This document shows, one piece after another, positions 35,507 through 45,674 of a stretch of DNA of 64,000 nucleotides. Source of the stretch: Polyangiaceae bacterium (GTDB lineage: Bacteria; Myxococcota_A; Polyangia; Polyangiales; Polyangiaceae); contig JACKEB010000016.1 in the NCBI GenBank assembly GCA_020633205.1, positions 310,001 through 374,000 on the forward strand, in the 5' to 3' direction. Within the stretch, counting starts at the first letter, position 1. Every line of letters starts with the position of its first letter. The position numbers and the translations under genes were made by a program. The notes beneath the pieces are model-generated. The model made no database searches. It had not been told where the DNA came from and saw only the letters and a program-made list of their open reading frames with translations.

Positions 35507-36688
35507 ATGGCCGAGAGCATGCGTGCGCTGGTTTACGATCGAGCGAAGGATCCGTGGGACTCATCGAAAGGCCTGCGGGTCGAGGAAGTGCCGCGGGTGA
35601 CCCTCGACGAGCGCAGCGACTACCACGACCGCAACCGAGTGCTGATCAAGCCGCGCTACGTGGGCTTCTGTGGCTCGGATCGTGGGATTTGGTTCCGCAA
35701 GGCATTCAAGGACATGATCTGCAACTCCCTCGACAACGAGGCCAAGGCCATGCGCCACGCGAAGGATCAACGCGTGATTGGCCACGAGCTGTTCGGCGAA
35801 GTCGTCGCCGTCGGCAGCGAAGCTCGCCGCAGCTTCGGCCTCGAGGTGGGTGACCTGGTGAGCGCGGAGAGCCACATCTACTGTGGAGTCTGCCACCAGT
35901 GCCGGAGCGGCGACCACTACGTGTGCGCAGACGATCTGATCATTGGTATCAGCTACGACGGCGCGTTCGCCGAATACGTGAAGCTGCCCGCAAAGGTCAT
36001 CTGGCGAAACAATATGGAACGCCTGCGTCCTGAGGTCGCCGCAATCCAGGAGCCCTTCGGGAACGCCGTACACGCCTGCACAAAGGTAAATCTACGCGGA
36101 AAACGCGTAGCAATCGTCGGCTGCGGTACGATCGGCTTGTTTGCTGTCGCGATCGCGCGAGCGATGGGTGCAACCTACATCGTCGGCGTGGAGCCGGTGA
36201 AGCACCACGCGGAAATGGCCCGCAAGCTTGGCGCCGATGTCGTGCTCGAGCCCGGCGCAGGAGCCGAAGACTACGCCCATGACCCGAACCTATGCGCCGA
36301 GATCAGGCGCCTGACGGACGGCGTCGGAGTCGATGTAGCACTCGAAATGAGCGGCATGAACTCGTCGGTCAACAACGCCATCCACCTGGTCCGACGCGGG
36401 GGCGACGTCATCCTGTTCGGGTTGAAGAGCGGCGACGCCATCATCGAGAGCTTCGACCGTGTCATCGTGGACGGGATCAACATGCACAGCGTGATCGGGC
36501 GGCGGATCTGGGAGACGTGGCACATCACGCGCCACCTGCTGGAGTCCCGCGACCCGAACATCCATGACCTCGTCTGGGAGGTGATCCTCAACGGCGGGCA
36601 GGGACCAATCGTGCCCTTCGACGAGTTCACCCCGGAGCGCTTCGAGGAAGCCATCAGCACTTACCCGAAGGTAGTGCTCAAGTTCTAG
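35507..36688 (+). CDS. tdh: L-threonine 3-dehydrogenase / zinc-dependent medium-chain dehydrogenase
   Basis: 393 residues. It is a zinc-dependent MDR enzyme: the catalytic zinc site is 'GFCGSD' and 'GHELFGEVV', structural zinc cysteines are in 'IYCGVCHQCRSGDHYVC', and the NAD site is 'VAIVGCGTIGLFAVAIARAM'. 'IQEPFGNAVHAC' is typical of threonine dehydrogenases. It oxidises L-threonine to 2-amino-3-ketobutyrate. The next gene, kbl, splits that unstable product to glycine and acetyl-CoA. The 58-base spacing supports an operon and the threonine assignment. ATGs at 35507 and 35519 are both possible starts. Confidence 0.85.
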   Translation: MAESMRALVYDRAKDPWDSSKGLRVEEVPRVTLDERSDYHDRNRVLIKPRYVGFCGSDRGIWFRKAFKDMICNSLDNEAKAMRHAKDQRVIGHELFGEVVAVGSEARRSFGLEVGDLVSAESHIYCGVCHQCRSGDHYVCADDLIIGISYDGAFAEYVKLPAKVIWRNNMERLRPEVAAIQEPFGNAVHACTKVNLRGKRVAIVGCGTIGLFAVAIARAMGATYIVGVEPVKHHAEMARKLGADVVLEPGAGAEDYAHDPNLCAEIRRLTDGVGVDVALEMSGMNSSVNNAIHLVRRGGDVILFGLKSGDAIIESFDRVIVDGINMHSVIGRRIWETWHITRHLLESRDPNIHDLVWEVILNGGQGPIVPFDEFTPERFEEAISTYPKVVLKF

Positions 36689-36746
36689 CCGGCGTCCTCA
36701 AGGACACGCTGACGACTTCTGCCAGATAACCGCGAGCGGAGACACC

Positions 36747-37934
<1,188 letters not shown>

Positions 37935-37999
37935 CTGCGCCCAACGCCCGACGCTCTGAAGCGTTGCCTCTGCGCGGCGCTCACATTAGCGTCGTCCCG

Positions 38000-39565
38000 A
38001 TGCGCGCTCCCCGCTTGGCCTGCGCCCTGGGCCTCATGGCGCTGGGCACGTCCGTCTGCCCATCTGCGCACGCACAATCGGACGCGGACTCGAAGGCTGC
38101 CAAGCCGGACAGCGCCACGTCGCGCGCCGAGCCGAAAGAGCAGTCAAAGAAGGCTGAGAAGCCACCAAGCTACACGGCCGATCCTGACGCACCGCTGACC
38201 GGCGATGAGCGGAGCCTGCCAGACTACGACGGTCGAGAAGAGCCCACGACGGCGGGGGACGTCCTGATTTGGATCCCGCGCGTGTTGCTCTCTCCGCTCT
38301 ATTCCGTGAGCGAGTTCGTGATTCGTCGCCCGCTGGGGTTACTCGTAACCACCGCAGAGCGGGACGACTGGGTCGAGGCCGTCACGGACTTCTTCACGTT
38401 CGGTCCGGACGACAACATGGGCGTCGTGCCGACGGGTCTGATCGACTTTGGTTTTCGCCCGAGCATCGGTCTCTACTACTTCTGGAACGACGCCGGTCAC
38501 GAGCAGAACCAGGTGCGCGCGCGAGCCGCGTGGGGCGGTGAAGACTGGCTGAATTTTCAGCTAACAGACCGCGTACTCATCGACGAAGACACCGACATCG
38601 CGCTGGCCGGCGAATATCTCCAGCGCCCGGACTACGTCTTCTATGGTCTGGGCCCCCGCTCTCGTGGCCCTGACCCGCGTTACCGCAGGGATATGCTCGA
38701 GGCGCGACTGGACTTCACGGGCTATCTCAAAGCGCGCCCCCATCACCCGCCCAGGAGCCCGGCTGAACAGCCCACGGACTCCATGTTGCGGGCAGCGCTG
38801 GGTGTGCGCGACACCAGCTTCAGACTAGGCGACCGCTGTTGCGGCAGTCCCTCGGTTCAGTCGCAGATCGACGCGGGAGAGCTCACAGCACCCCCCGGCT
38901 CGGCCGATGGCTACACCATCGCCTTCGAGCGAGTGGACCTCGATTTGGACTCCCGGCGCCGCCGGGAGAAGCTCTTTGACGACGACGCGAGCGACTGGGT
39001 GCAGCCGAATGGAAGCGGCGTTCGCCTCGCGCTCCGCGGTGAGCACGCCACTGGCCTCCGGCGCGTCGAGCCGACCCTCGCGGAAACGACGACGGACCGC
39101 CAAGCTTGGCTCAAGTACGGCGCCTCTCTGGGGGGCTTCGTCGATGTGAACGCCGAGCGCGTCGTTGGTCTACAACTGATCGTGGACTTCGTGGACCCGC
39201 TACTCAAGGGCAGCGAAATCCCCTTCAACGAACAAATGACCCTCGGCGGGGATCGCCCAATGCGCGGTTTCCTCGAGGGCCGCCTGGTGGACCGCAGCAG
39301 CGCGGTGCTGCGTTTCGACTACACCTGGCCTGTCTGGGTATGGCTCGACGGGGCGATCCACTACGCGGTGGGCAACGTCTTTGGCGAGCACCTGGATGGC
39401 TTCGAACCTGGGCTGCTTCGCCAGTCCGCGGGGCTCGGCCTGCGAGCCGTCGGTTCCCGCGATCACGTGTTCGAGATGCTGCTCGCGTTCGGAACCGAAC
39501 CCTTCGACGAGGGCGCCGAGCCAGAGAGCCTCCGCTTCGTGTTTGGAGCAACCAGTGGATTCTAG
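38000..39565 (+). CDS. Omp85-like outer-membrane beta-barrel protein (no POTRA domain)
   Basis: 521 residues from the ATG at 38000, which begins the signal peptide ('VCPSAHAQSD' cleavage region). A charged linker (~30-75) precedes 'FRPSIGLYYFWNDAG' and successive amphipathic strands. The C-terminal 'MTLGGDRPMRGFLEGR' matches the RGF-type motif of the BamA/TamA surface-antigen barrel, and the final 'FVFGATSGF' ends in Phe. No POTRA repeats are present, which is unusual for Omp85 assembly factors but known for patatin-like and lineage-specific members. The next lipoprotein gene starts inside this gene. Confidence 0.7.
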   Translation: MRAPRLACALGLMALGTSVCPSAHAQSDADSKAAKPDSATSRAEPKEQSKKAEKPPSYTADPDAPLTGDERSLPDYDGREEPTTAGDVLIWIPRVLLSPLYSVSEFVIRRPLGLLVTTAERDDWVEAVTDFFTFGPDDNMGVVPTGLIDFGFRPSIGLYYFWNDAGHEQNQVRARAAWGGEDWLNFQLTDRVLIDEDTDIALAGEYLQRPDYVFYGLGPRSRGPDPRYRRDMLEARLDFTGYLKARPHHPPRSPAEQPTDSMLRAALGVRDTSFRLGDRCCGSPSVQSQIDAGELTAPPGSADGYTIAFERVDLDLDSRRRREKLFDDDASDWVQPNGSGVRLALRGEHATGLRRVEPTLAETTTDRQAWLKYGASLGGFVDVNAERVVGLQLIVDFVDPLLKGSEIPFNEQMTLGGDRPMRGFLEGRLVDRSSAVLRFDYTWPVWVWLDGAIHYAVGNVFGEHLDGFEPGLLRQSAGLGLRAVGSRDHVFEMLLAFGTEPFDEGAEPESLRFVFGATSGF

Positions 39566-41324
39566 AACCGCATCGAGGGCCCGTTCGTTGCAACACGCCT
39601 GGCCGTCGAACAGCGCCTGGCCGTTGAGCAGCGCGCTTCAGGGTGCAGTGCTCGCGCTCGCCCTCGCCAGCACCGCCTGCGCCGGGTCGATCGAGAAGTT
39701 CCCGCTCAAGGAGCCAGTGTGGAGGGATTCCGACCGCCACGCCTTCGCCAAGGAGCCCGAGGAGTACTTTTCGCCGTTCGCATGGGACGGCGCAAACCAG
39801 CTGGTGTTTCGTCCCGTCAGTCGTTTCCTCGCGGTTGACCCGCTCGGCGAAGCAACGAACGTCAACTCCGTCGACGAAGTTCCCGATTCAAGCTGGTTTC
39901 GCAATCGCATCGGTCTCCCTTTCGCCAAGGGTGGCCCGGAGATGCCCCTCGACGAGTTCGAGAACGGCGCCTGCGTCACGGAACCCCTCGATCCGGCTGG
40001 ACCGTGGACGGTTACCGGCGCCAAACCCAACGGCTTCAACCCCGGGTTCATCATCAAAGCGGCGAACGGCTTCCGCTATCTGATCAAGTTCGATGGCACC
40101 ACTCAAGGTGTTCGGCCCACCGCCGCAGACGTCATCGGCTCGCGCATCTACCACGCTGCAGGCTTCTACACCCCGTGCAATCGCGTCGTCTACTTCGACC
40201 GCGGCATCCTGCAGATCGATCCTGAGGCAAAGGGTGAAAACGCCGATGGGGATGAAGAGCCGCTGACCCAGCGACATCTCGACACGGTGTTCAGCAAAGC
40301 CCAAGTCCTGCCAGACGGCAGATACCGCGCGGCAACGAGCTTGTTCATCGATGGCAAGCCCCTCGGCCCCTGGACCTACGAGGGGAAGCGCAGCGACGAC
40401 CCGAATGACGTCATCGACCACGAGATGCGTCGCGAGCTGCGCGGCGCTTATGTGCTCGCCGCGTGGACGAATCACTTCGACTCCCGAGAGCAGAATACGC
40501 TCTCAGCCTGGGTCAAGGACCCAAAGCACGCAGGTCTCGGCTACGTACGCCACTACTACATCGACTTCGGCGATTGCTTCGGCAGCATCTGGGAGCCACC
40601 GCTGCTGGGGCGCCGCATCGGCAACGCCTACTATCTCGACTTTCCCTACTTGTTCGAGGACTTCCTGACCCTCGGTCTGCAGGAACGCCCCTGGGATACG
40701 GCCCGCTTCGGCAAGTCGGGTCCGGTCTTTGGTTACTACGACGTCGAGCATTTCTACCCGGATAAGTACCGTCCCGGCTATCCGAACCCTGGGATGGTCG
40801 CGATGACCGAGCGAGACGCGGCATGGATGACCCGCATCCTCGCGAAGTTCGACGACGCCCACGTGCGGGCGCTGGTCGAGTCCGGCGACTTGCGCAGCGA
40901 CCTGCTCGAGGACGAACTCACTCGAATCCTGATCGGTCGCCGGGACAAGCTGCTCCGGCGCTACTTGGGCAAGCTCTCACCGTTCGCCAATCCCCAGGTC
41001 GACAGTGGCAAGCTGTGTGTAGAAGACGTCGGTGTCGCCGCCCACGTTGCCCCACGAAAGCGCAAGTATCAGGTCACGGCTTTCGTTGGGGAGCTGCTCC
41101 AGAGCCAGAACCTCGCGGCCTCCCGCACGGGCGGCAAGGTCTGTGTGTCGCTCCCCACCAGCGCTGGAGCGAGCGCCCAATCCCCTGAGTATCTGATCGT
41201 CGATCTCACCGCGGTCGACAGCCACACGCTCTTTCCAACCCGGGTCCACCTGTACCAGCTGGGGCCACGAGACTTCCGGGTGGTCGGCTTGGAGCGACCC
41301 GAGAGCCTCTCGCCTCCCGGTTGA
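39555..41324 (+). CDS. Large lineage-specific lipoprotein
   Basis: 589 residues from the GTG at 39555, which overlaps the barrel gene by 11 bases and so suggests coupled translation. The signal peptide 'LQGAVLALALASTACAGS' contains the lipobox. The mature protein has no domain I recognise. It is rich in conserved-looking aromatic motifs ('YYIDFGDCFGSIWEPPLLGR', 'YYLDFPYLFEDFLTLGLQER', 'PGYPNPGMVAMTERDAAWMT') reminiscent of an enzyme-like fold, with several Asp/His clusters. The partnership with the barrel suggests an outer-membrane complex. Confidence 0.65.
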   Translation: MDSRTASRARSLQHAWPSNSAWPLSSALQGAVLALALASTACAGSIEKFPLKEPVWRDSDRHAFAKEPEEYFSPFAWDGANQLVFRPVSRFLAVDPLGEATNVNSVDEVPDSSWFRNRIGLPFAKGGPEMPLDEFENGACVTEPLDPAGPWTVTGAKPNGFNPGFIIKAANGFRYLIKFDGTTQGVRPTAADVIGSRIYHAAGFYTPCNRVVYFDRGILQIDPEAKGENADGDEEPLTQRHLDTVFSKAQVLPDGRYRAATSLFIDGKPLGPWTYEGKRSDDPNDVIDHEMRRELRGAYVLAAWTNHFDSREQNTLSAWVKDPKHAGLGYVRHYYIDFGDCFGSIWEPPLLGRRIGNAYYLDFPYLFEDFLTLGLQERPWDTARFGKSGPVFGYYDVEHFYPDKYRPGYPNPGMVAMTERDAAWMTRILAKFDDAHVRALVESGDLRSDLLEDELTRILIGRRDKLLRRYLGKLSPFANPQVDSGKLCVEDVGVAAHVAPRKRKYQVTAFVGELLQSQNLAASRTGGKVCVSLPTSAGASAQSPEYLIVDLTAVDSHTLFPTRVHLYQLGPRDFRVVGLERPESLSPPG

Positions 41325-41393
41325 AGCTCGAGCTGGAACTCGCAACGCTACCGCGCCCTTATGGGTCGCCCGGGGCGACGCACACCTACATCG

Positions 41394-41420
41394 ACACCTG
41401 CAGAACGCGCCCGCAGGTGT
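41394..41420. promoter_or_regulatory. Inverted repeat ACACCTGC/GCAGGTGT, candidate operator
   Basis: Perfect 8-base arms at 41394-41401 and 41413-41420. It is part of a six-copy ACACCT cluster upstream of a TetR gene, so it is a candidate binding site for that regulator. Confidence 0.45.
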
Positions 41421-41542
41421 TGACACTTCGAACCCATTCCACCAGGTGTTTGTTGTTGGAACGCCGCGAGGCGCGAAGAGCAAGGGTCGAGCGCTCGCCA
41501 GTCGATGGAGCCCTTCACCGCTTGCGCCAACCCCCTCAATAG

Positions 41543-41566
41543 AGGACACCTAAACCTAGGACACCT
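41543..41566. repeat. Direct repeat AGGACACCT x2
   Basis: AGGACACCT at 41543-41551 and 41558-41566, a 15-base period, 100 bases before the TetR start. A 15-base period is not whole helical turns, so binding to opposite faces or a single dimer across both is possible. Confidence 0.4.
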
Positions 41567-41666
41567 TTCATCGGCCAAAAAGCGCCCCCACTCGGGAAGC
41601 GGACTCTCCCACCCGCCTCCGAACGCCCGTCTGCCCGGATGGGCCGAGTAGAACCCCAATCACACC

Positions 41667-42398
41667 ATGAGCCAGTCGTCTCCCCTCGCCGACTTAGACC
41701 TGCCCCAGAGTGAACCTCGGGAGGACACCGCCGTTCAGCGCATCCCGCTGCGCGAAAAGAAGTTCGCCCGCACCAAGCTCTCGCTCATGCGGGCCGCGGT
41801 CAGTCGCCTGCGAGAAAAGCCGTTCTGCGACATCACCGTCAAGGAACTGAGCGAGGAAGCCCAGGTCAGCGAGGCCACCTTCTTCAACTACTTCCCGAAG
41901 AAGGAAGACGTCCTACGCTACTTCATCCAGATCTGGACCGTCGAGGTCACCTGGGAGGCTCGCCAGGCGGCCGGTGGTGAAGACGGCCTGCGGTTCATCG
42001 AGGAGCTGTTCGACATCATGGGTCGCGAGCTCGAAGAGTGCCCACGCATCATGATGGAGGTGATCGGTTTCATGAGCGTCGAGCGGGGCGACGGTGGCTG
42101 CCCATTCAGCTCCGAGCTCTCCCTCGCCGAGCGCCTCCAAGCATTCCCCGAGATGGAGTGCGCGATGAACGTACCGTGTCGCAAGCTCGATCAGGTGCTC
42201 GGCCAGCCCATTCAGGCGGCCATGGCACGCGGTGAGCTCCCGACAGGCACCAACATCGAGACCACGGTGATGGCGCTCCTCAGCCTATTTTTCGGCATTC
42301 CGCTGCTGCTGAAGGACACCCCGTCGCTGATCCGCGAGACGTATCGTCGACAGCTGCGCTTGGTGTGGGCCGGCGTCCGCAATACGTCGGATAACTGA
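41667..42398 (+). CDS. TetR family transcriptional regulator
   Basis: 243 residues. An N-terminal ~35-residue extension precedes the HTH ('DITVKELSEEAQVSEATFFN', 'YFPKKEDVLRYFIQ', residues ~53-90). A C-terminal helical domain has 'IQAAMARGELPTGTNIETTV' and 'LLSLFFGIPLLLKD'. This fits an acyl- or drug-type TetR repressor. No target operon is adjacent downstream on the same strand, so it may act on its own promoter cluster or elsewhere. Confidence 0.85.
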   Translation: MSQSSPLADLDLPQSEPREDTAVQRIPLREKKFARTKLSLMRAAVSRLREKPFCDITVKELSEEAQVSEATFFNYFPKKEDVLRYFIQIWTVEVTWEARQAAGGEDGLRFIEELFDIMGRELEECPRIMMEVIGFMSVERGDGGCPFSSELSLAERLQAFPEMECAMNVPCRKLDQVLGQPIQAAMARGELPTGTNIETTVMALLSLFFGIPLLLKDTPSLIRETYRRQLRLVWAGVRNTSDN

Positions 42399-42416
42399 GC
42401 CGTAGAGAGCGCCTCT

Positions 42417-42478
42417 CCCCCTAAAAAATGGGGCGATTCGCGCCGACGGTGAAGTCCCGGCTGCTTTAGGGGGTGAGC
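42417..42478. repeat. Long-loop inverted repeat with GGGGGTGAGC motif (copy 5)
   Basis: CCCCCTAAA (42417-42425) and TTTAGGGGG (42465-42473) are perfect 9-base arms around 39 bases. The right arm runs into GGGGGTGAGC (42469-42478), a one-base variant of the recurrent motif. It lies just after the TetR gene. Confidence 0.5.
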
Positions 42479-42571
42479 CTCAACGGTTGCCACCCGGGCG
42501 TCCAACTGCCACGCGCCGGGCGTCCTCGTCCATTCGTACCCGCACTCACTGTTGCCGCACGGCAACACCAA

Positions 42572-42754
42572 TCAGGCAGCGGGCGAGATCGAAGGCTTTG
42601 GAATGCGGTGAACACCGCTGGTGGACGACGACTGCACCCGCTCCACTGATTCAGGGGCCGGCTCTGCCTCCACGACGGAGCATGCCTCTTCGGCCTCGAT
42701 TTTCAGCAGCCCTGCCAGCAGGATGCCGAGGGCTTGGGTGGGATCGTTCGGCAT
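42572..42754 (-). CDS. Small hypothetical protein (60 aa)
   Basis: A 60-residue frame, 'MPNDPTQALGILLAGLLKIE' then an acidic Pro/Ser stretch. A GGAG site lies five bases before the ATG. It occupies an otherwise empty gap, but length and composition give weak evidence. It may be a short membrane-associated or regulatory peptide, or not a gene. Confidence 0.35.
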   Translation of the reverse strand: MPNDPTQALGILLAGLLKIEAEEACSVVEAEPAPESVERVQSSSTSGVHRIPKPSISPAA

Positions 42755-42945
42755 GTGCGCTCCGTTATGTCCGGTTTACGGCCTGGGTGTGAACCATCTT
42801 CCCGTGACACCAGAAACCGAGAGCTTCGCGGCGAATCCCCGAAGACCAGCTCGCACCCGTGCCCACCTACAACCCTGTGGGGTGAGACAAGGGCATCACG
42901 CAGGAGTCACGTTACCCCAGCGCTGGAAGCCCTCACGGTCTCGGC

Positions 42946-43317
42946 TCAGCTTTCGCGGCGGCTCTTGAGAGCGATCCCGAGGTCTCCGCGCATCGCGCGT
43001 CCCTTGGTGCCAATCAAAGCAGAGATGATGAGCGCGAGCCCCCAGCCAAAGAAGATGCTCATCCCGACCGCACGGATGGACCAGACCGGAGGCTCGTAGC
43101 GCTTGATGACGTAGATCCAGGCGAAGTTCAGCACCAACTTCGCGATGCTCGCGTAGGCGCCAAGGCTGTAGGCGAACAGCTCCTTTTTTCGCCACTCGGC
43201 GAACGCCGCAGGATCGACGTGGGGGAAATCCTCCGCGCGCTGCTTCTGGATATCCAGCTTTCGCACCGTGTTCCAGATGAGGAAGAACACGGCGATGATG
43301 TCGGTGAAGTCGGCCAT
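42946..43317 (-). CDS. Small membrane protein, function unknown
   Basis: 123 residues. Three hydrophobic segments are visible: 'TDIIAVFFLIWNTV' (N-terminal), 'IAKLVLNFAWIYVIKRY' and 'AVGMSIFFGWGLALIISALI'. A basic loop ('RKKELFAYSLG') and a basic tail ('LKSRRES') fit a cytoplasmic orientation. Coding use is normal. No family was recognised. It is followed on the same strand, but not closely, by the phosphatase gene. Confidence 0.65.
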   Translation of the reverse strand: MADFTDIIAVFFLIWNTVRKLDIQKQRAEDFPHVDPAAFAEWRKKELFAYSLGAYASIAKLVLNFAWIYVIKRYEPPVWSIRAVGMSIFFGWGLALIISALIGTKGRAMRGDLGIALKSRRES

Positions 43318-43383
43318 CTCAGAAGCGCTCCGACTATCAGGGAGCGCGGCGGACCCTAGCCCACGGCGTGGGACTGCGCCACG

Positions 43384-44136
43384 TCACTCGCGCGACTCGT
43401 AGACGTTGCGCGCTGGTAGCTCGAGCCCCGTGAGAAAGCCGCCATTCCCGCAACCTGTGTCGATACCGACGACCGCCGGGCCAGCCCACAGATCCGTGGG
43501 ATCGTCGGGGGTGTAGTCACTCAGTTCCGGAGGCAGGTACTCCGTGCGCGTGTGCCCGAACACCACCATCTTGCCGCGGTAGTTGCGGAAGAAGGCCTCG
43601 TCGCGACACCACAAGAGCGCGATGGGCGCCTTCACGTCCTTCGGGTGGAGGAACCCATCCGGTCCATGAGGCAGACCGGCGTGAACGTAGATCGCGTGGT
43701 CGTCCTCGTACCAATACGGCAGCGAGCGGAACCAATCGACGACCTCTGGGGGAAAGAAGGACCCTGTGAGCATCGAGGCGCGCTCTTCGACCGTTGGCAA
43801 CTCACCCTCTTCGGGGATCGCCCCACCGACGAAGGAACGGTACGCGGCCAGGCAGCCATTACCCGGCGGCAACACAAATTCGTCCCAGCCGCGATCGATC
43901 ACGCGCAGCCAGGCGTCTTCGTGGTTGCCGCGTAAGGCGATCACCTTGGCTGGGATGGTGCCGGGAAGATTGCGGATGTAGTCGATCACTTGGGCGGAAC
44001 GAGGTCCGCGATCGATGTAGTCCCCCAGGAAGATCAGCGTGTCTTCTTCGTCCAGCGTGGGAAAACAAGAAAGCAGCTTGAACAGAGCCTGGGTGTCCCC
44101 GTGAACATCCCCAATCGCAAACGTGCGGCCGGCCAT
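43384..44136 (-). CDS. Serine/threonine (PPP-type) metallophosphatase
   Basis: 250 residues. All PPP motifs are in order: GDVHGD ('AIGDVHGDTQALFKLL', residues ~5-12), GDYIDRG ('LIFLGDYIDRGPRSAQVI'), GNHE ('ALRGNHEDAWL'), and C-terminal His residues in 'YVHAGLPHGPDG' and 'VFGHTRTEY'. These bind two metals. PPP enzymes dephosphorylate Ser/Thr proteins, or in the ApaH/PrpE branches nucleoside polyphosphates. Myxobacteria have many Ser/Thr kinases, which makes protein targets plausible. Confidence 0.88.
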   Translation of the reverse strand: MAGRTFAIGDVHGDTQALFKLLSCFPTLDEEDTLIFLGDYIDRGPRSAQVIDYIRNLPGTIPAKVIALRGNHEDAWLRVIDRGWDEFVLPPGNGCLAAYRSFVGGAIPEEGELPTVEERASMLTGSFFPPEVVDWFRSLPYWYEDDHAIYVHAGLPHGPDGFLHPKDVKAPIALLWCRDEAFFRNYRGKMVVFGHTRTEYLPPELSDYTPDDPTDLWAGPAVVGIDTGCGNGGFLTGLELPARNVYESRE

Positions 44137-44179
44137 CTCCCTATCCTGTCAGCACCTGGTTGAGCTGGGAACCCGGTTT

Positions 44180-45601
44180 TCATTGGCCTTTGCCCTTTCG
44201 GCGCAAGTCGTCGACTCGGCGCCACGTCGCGGTCTCGAAACTCTCCTCGTAGCCGGGGGCCGAGTACACGAACAGTGCAGGTAACCAGCTGATTCGCTCA
44301 AGGGCTCCGCCGCTTTGCCCGTGGACCACCCGATAAGCGCGATCCGAGCAGCGGAGCTGACCAGACAGCAGCAGCTCGCCCCAACTGGACACGCCGTCAA
44401 GGACCCGCAGCAGGCCCCCGAGGCTGACTGCCACGAGTTGATCGTAGCTTGGGTCGATCCCGGGCTGGAGACTCCAGGAACCCACGGTCAGCAACAGAGT
44501 CCAGGACGCCGCCGAGCGCGCGCAAGCCTCACCGACGCTTCCGTACGGTTTGTCTCCGCTGCGGAGATCCAGACACAGTGCGACCGGAAGCGAGTTCTGC
44601 CCCTCGCCTGAAAGCCTGCTGAGCTGGGGACCTAGCTCGTTTTCGAGCCAGTTTCGGATCCGCGCCACAGCATCTCCAGACGGACACGGCCACGGGTCGC
44701 GTAGCGGAGCGACCTCGAATGGGACAAAAGTCGGCAGTTCGCCACCGTCGACGGCACGCACATAAGGGCTCTTGCCGGGCCACCGCTGGGTCACGCCCCG
44801 CTCCACCGTCAGCGTGTCGCCCACGTTCAAGTCCAGCAGCCGAGCGTTGGGCGACAGCGCGCTGAGGTCGCGGGCAAACTGCGCGCGGGTGACCGGAAAC
44901 GCGTTACTGGCGAGGGCATCGTTGGGAGCGAGGGGCACGACCGAGACCGCCGCGGGGGCGAAGCACGTGGGCTCGCTCGCCAGGACCGCCAGACCTTGAA
45001 GCAGCTCCGCATAGGTCCCGCGCGGAAAGCCAATACGGCCAGCAAGTTGCGCCGAGACCTCGAGCACCGGACACCAACGGGCCAGATGTAGGTTCACCCC
45101 CTGCCCCGCAGCACCTCGCAGCACCTCGAGCGTACGTTCAGCTTGATTCGCGCTGCCAAGCACCGAGTCGACGTGATTCCACACCACACCGTCGGCGCTC
45201 GACACGGCAACTCCCCACTCCACGCACGTCCCATAAGAGGGAGTGGTCGTTAGCGTGCCCCCGCACAGCTCCACCTGTTCCCACAACCCGAGCACGCGCA
45301 CCTGGACAAAGCTAAGTCGTCGGCAGACCGCAGCGACCAGCTCGTCTGACGTGAGGACCACACACTCAGGGTCAATCGCCGCGAGCCACGCCAAGCTATC
45401 CACGTCGAAATGATCGGGATGGCGATGGGAGACCACGACGAAATCCGGCCGAAGCAGCTCGCAGGCGAGTTCCCGACGTGGGCTCACCGAGGACAGTCCG
45501 TCGTCGTGCACGTCGTGCAGCAACGGATCGAACAGCACCCGCGTTCCTTCCTCCCCGAGTTCGAGGAGCCACATGGCGTGCCCGAGGTAGTGCCAGCGCA
45601 T
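44180..45601 (-). CDS. Metallo-beta-lactamase-fold hydrolase
   Basis: 473 residues from the ATG at 45601 (a GTG at 45616 is also open). The N-terminal ~200 residues are an MBL fold: 'HYLGHAMWLLELG', then 'FVVVSHRHPDHFDVDSLAW' with the HxHxDH zinc motif. The last 270 residues are a second domain with little recognisable homology ('WTLLLTVGSWSLQPGIDPSY', 'LFVYSAPGYEESFETATWRR'). It resembles N-acyl-phosphatidylethanolamine- or UlaG-like hydrolases with an extra C-terminal domain. The substrate is unknown. It is divergent from the peptidoglycan-binding gene. Confidence 0.78.
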   Translation of the reverse strand: MRWHYLGHAMWLLELGEEGTRVLFDPLLHDVHDDGLSSVSPRRELACELLRPDFVVVSHRHPDHFDVDSLAWLAAIDPECVVLTSDELVAAVCRRLSFVQVRVLGLWEQVELCGGTLTTTPSYGTCVEWGVAVSSADGVVWNHVDSVLGSANQAERTLEVLRGAAGQGVNLHLARWCPVLEVSAQLAGRIGFPRGTYAELLQGLAVLASEPTCFAPAAVSVVPLAPNDALASNAFPVTRAQFARDLSALSPNARLLDLNVGDTLTVERGVTQRWPGKSPYVRAVDGGELPTFVPFEVAPLRDPWPCPSGDAVARIRNWLENELGPQLSRLSGEGQNSLPVALCLDLRSGDKPYGSVGEACARSAASWTLLLTVGSWSLQPGIDPSYDQLVAVSLGGLLRVLDGVSSWGELLLSGQLRCSDRAYRVVHGQSGGALERISWLPALFVYSAPGYEESFETATWRRVDDLRRKGKGQ

Positions 45602-45674
45602 CCGGGCGAGTATCACAGATGGTCGGCGCGCCAGACCAGCACACGCGCGCCGCGTTTCAGGCTAACCTGGGGTC

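Larger units (their letters stand above)
41325..41666. other. 342-base region with six ACACCT/AGGTGT sites
   Basis: There is no gene. ACACCT occurs at 41382, 41394, 41546 and 41561, and its complement AGGTGT at 41415 and 41444. The 41394/41415 pair gives an inverted repeat ACACCTGC/GCAGGTGT with an 11-base loop. The 41543/41558 pair is a direct repeat AGGACACCT 15 bases apart. It probably holds the promoter and operators of the TetR gene at 41667. Confidence 0.5.
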
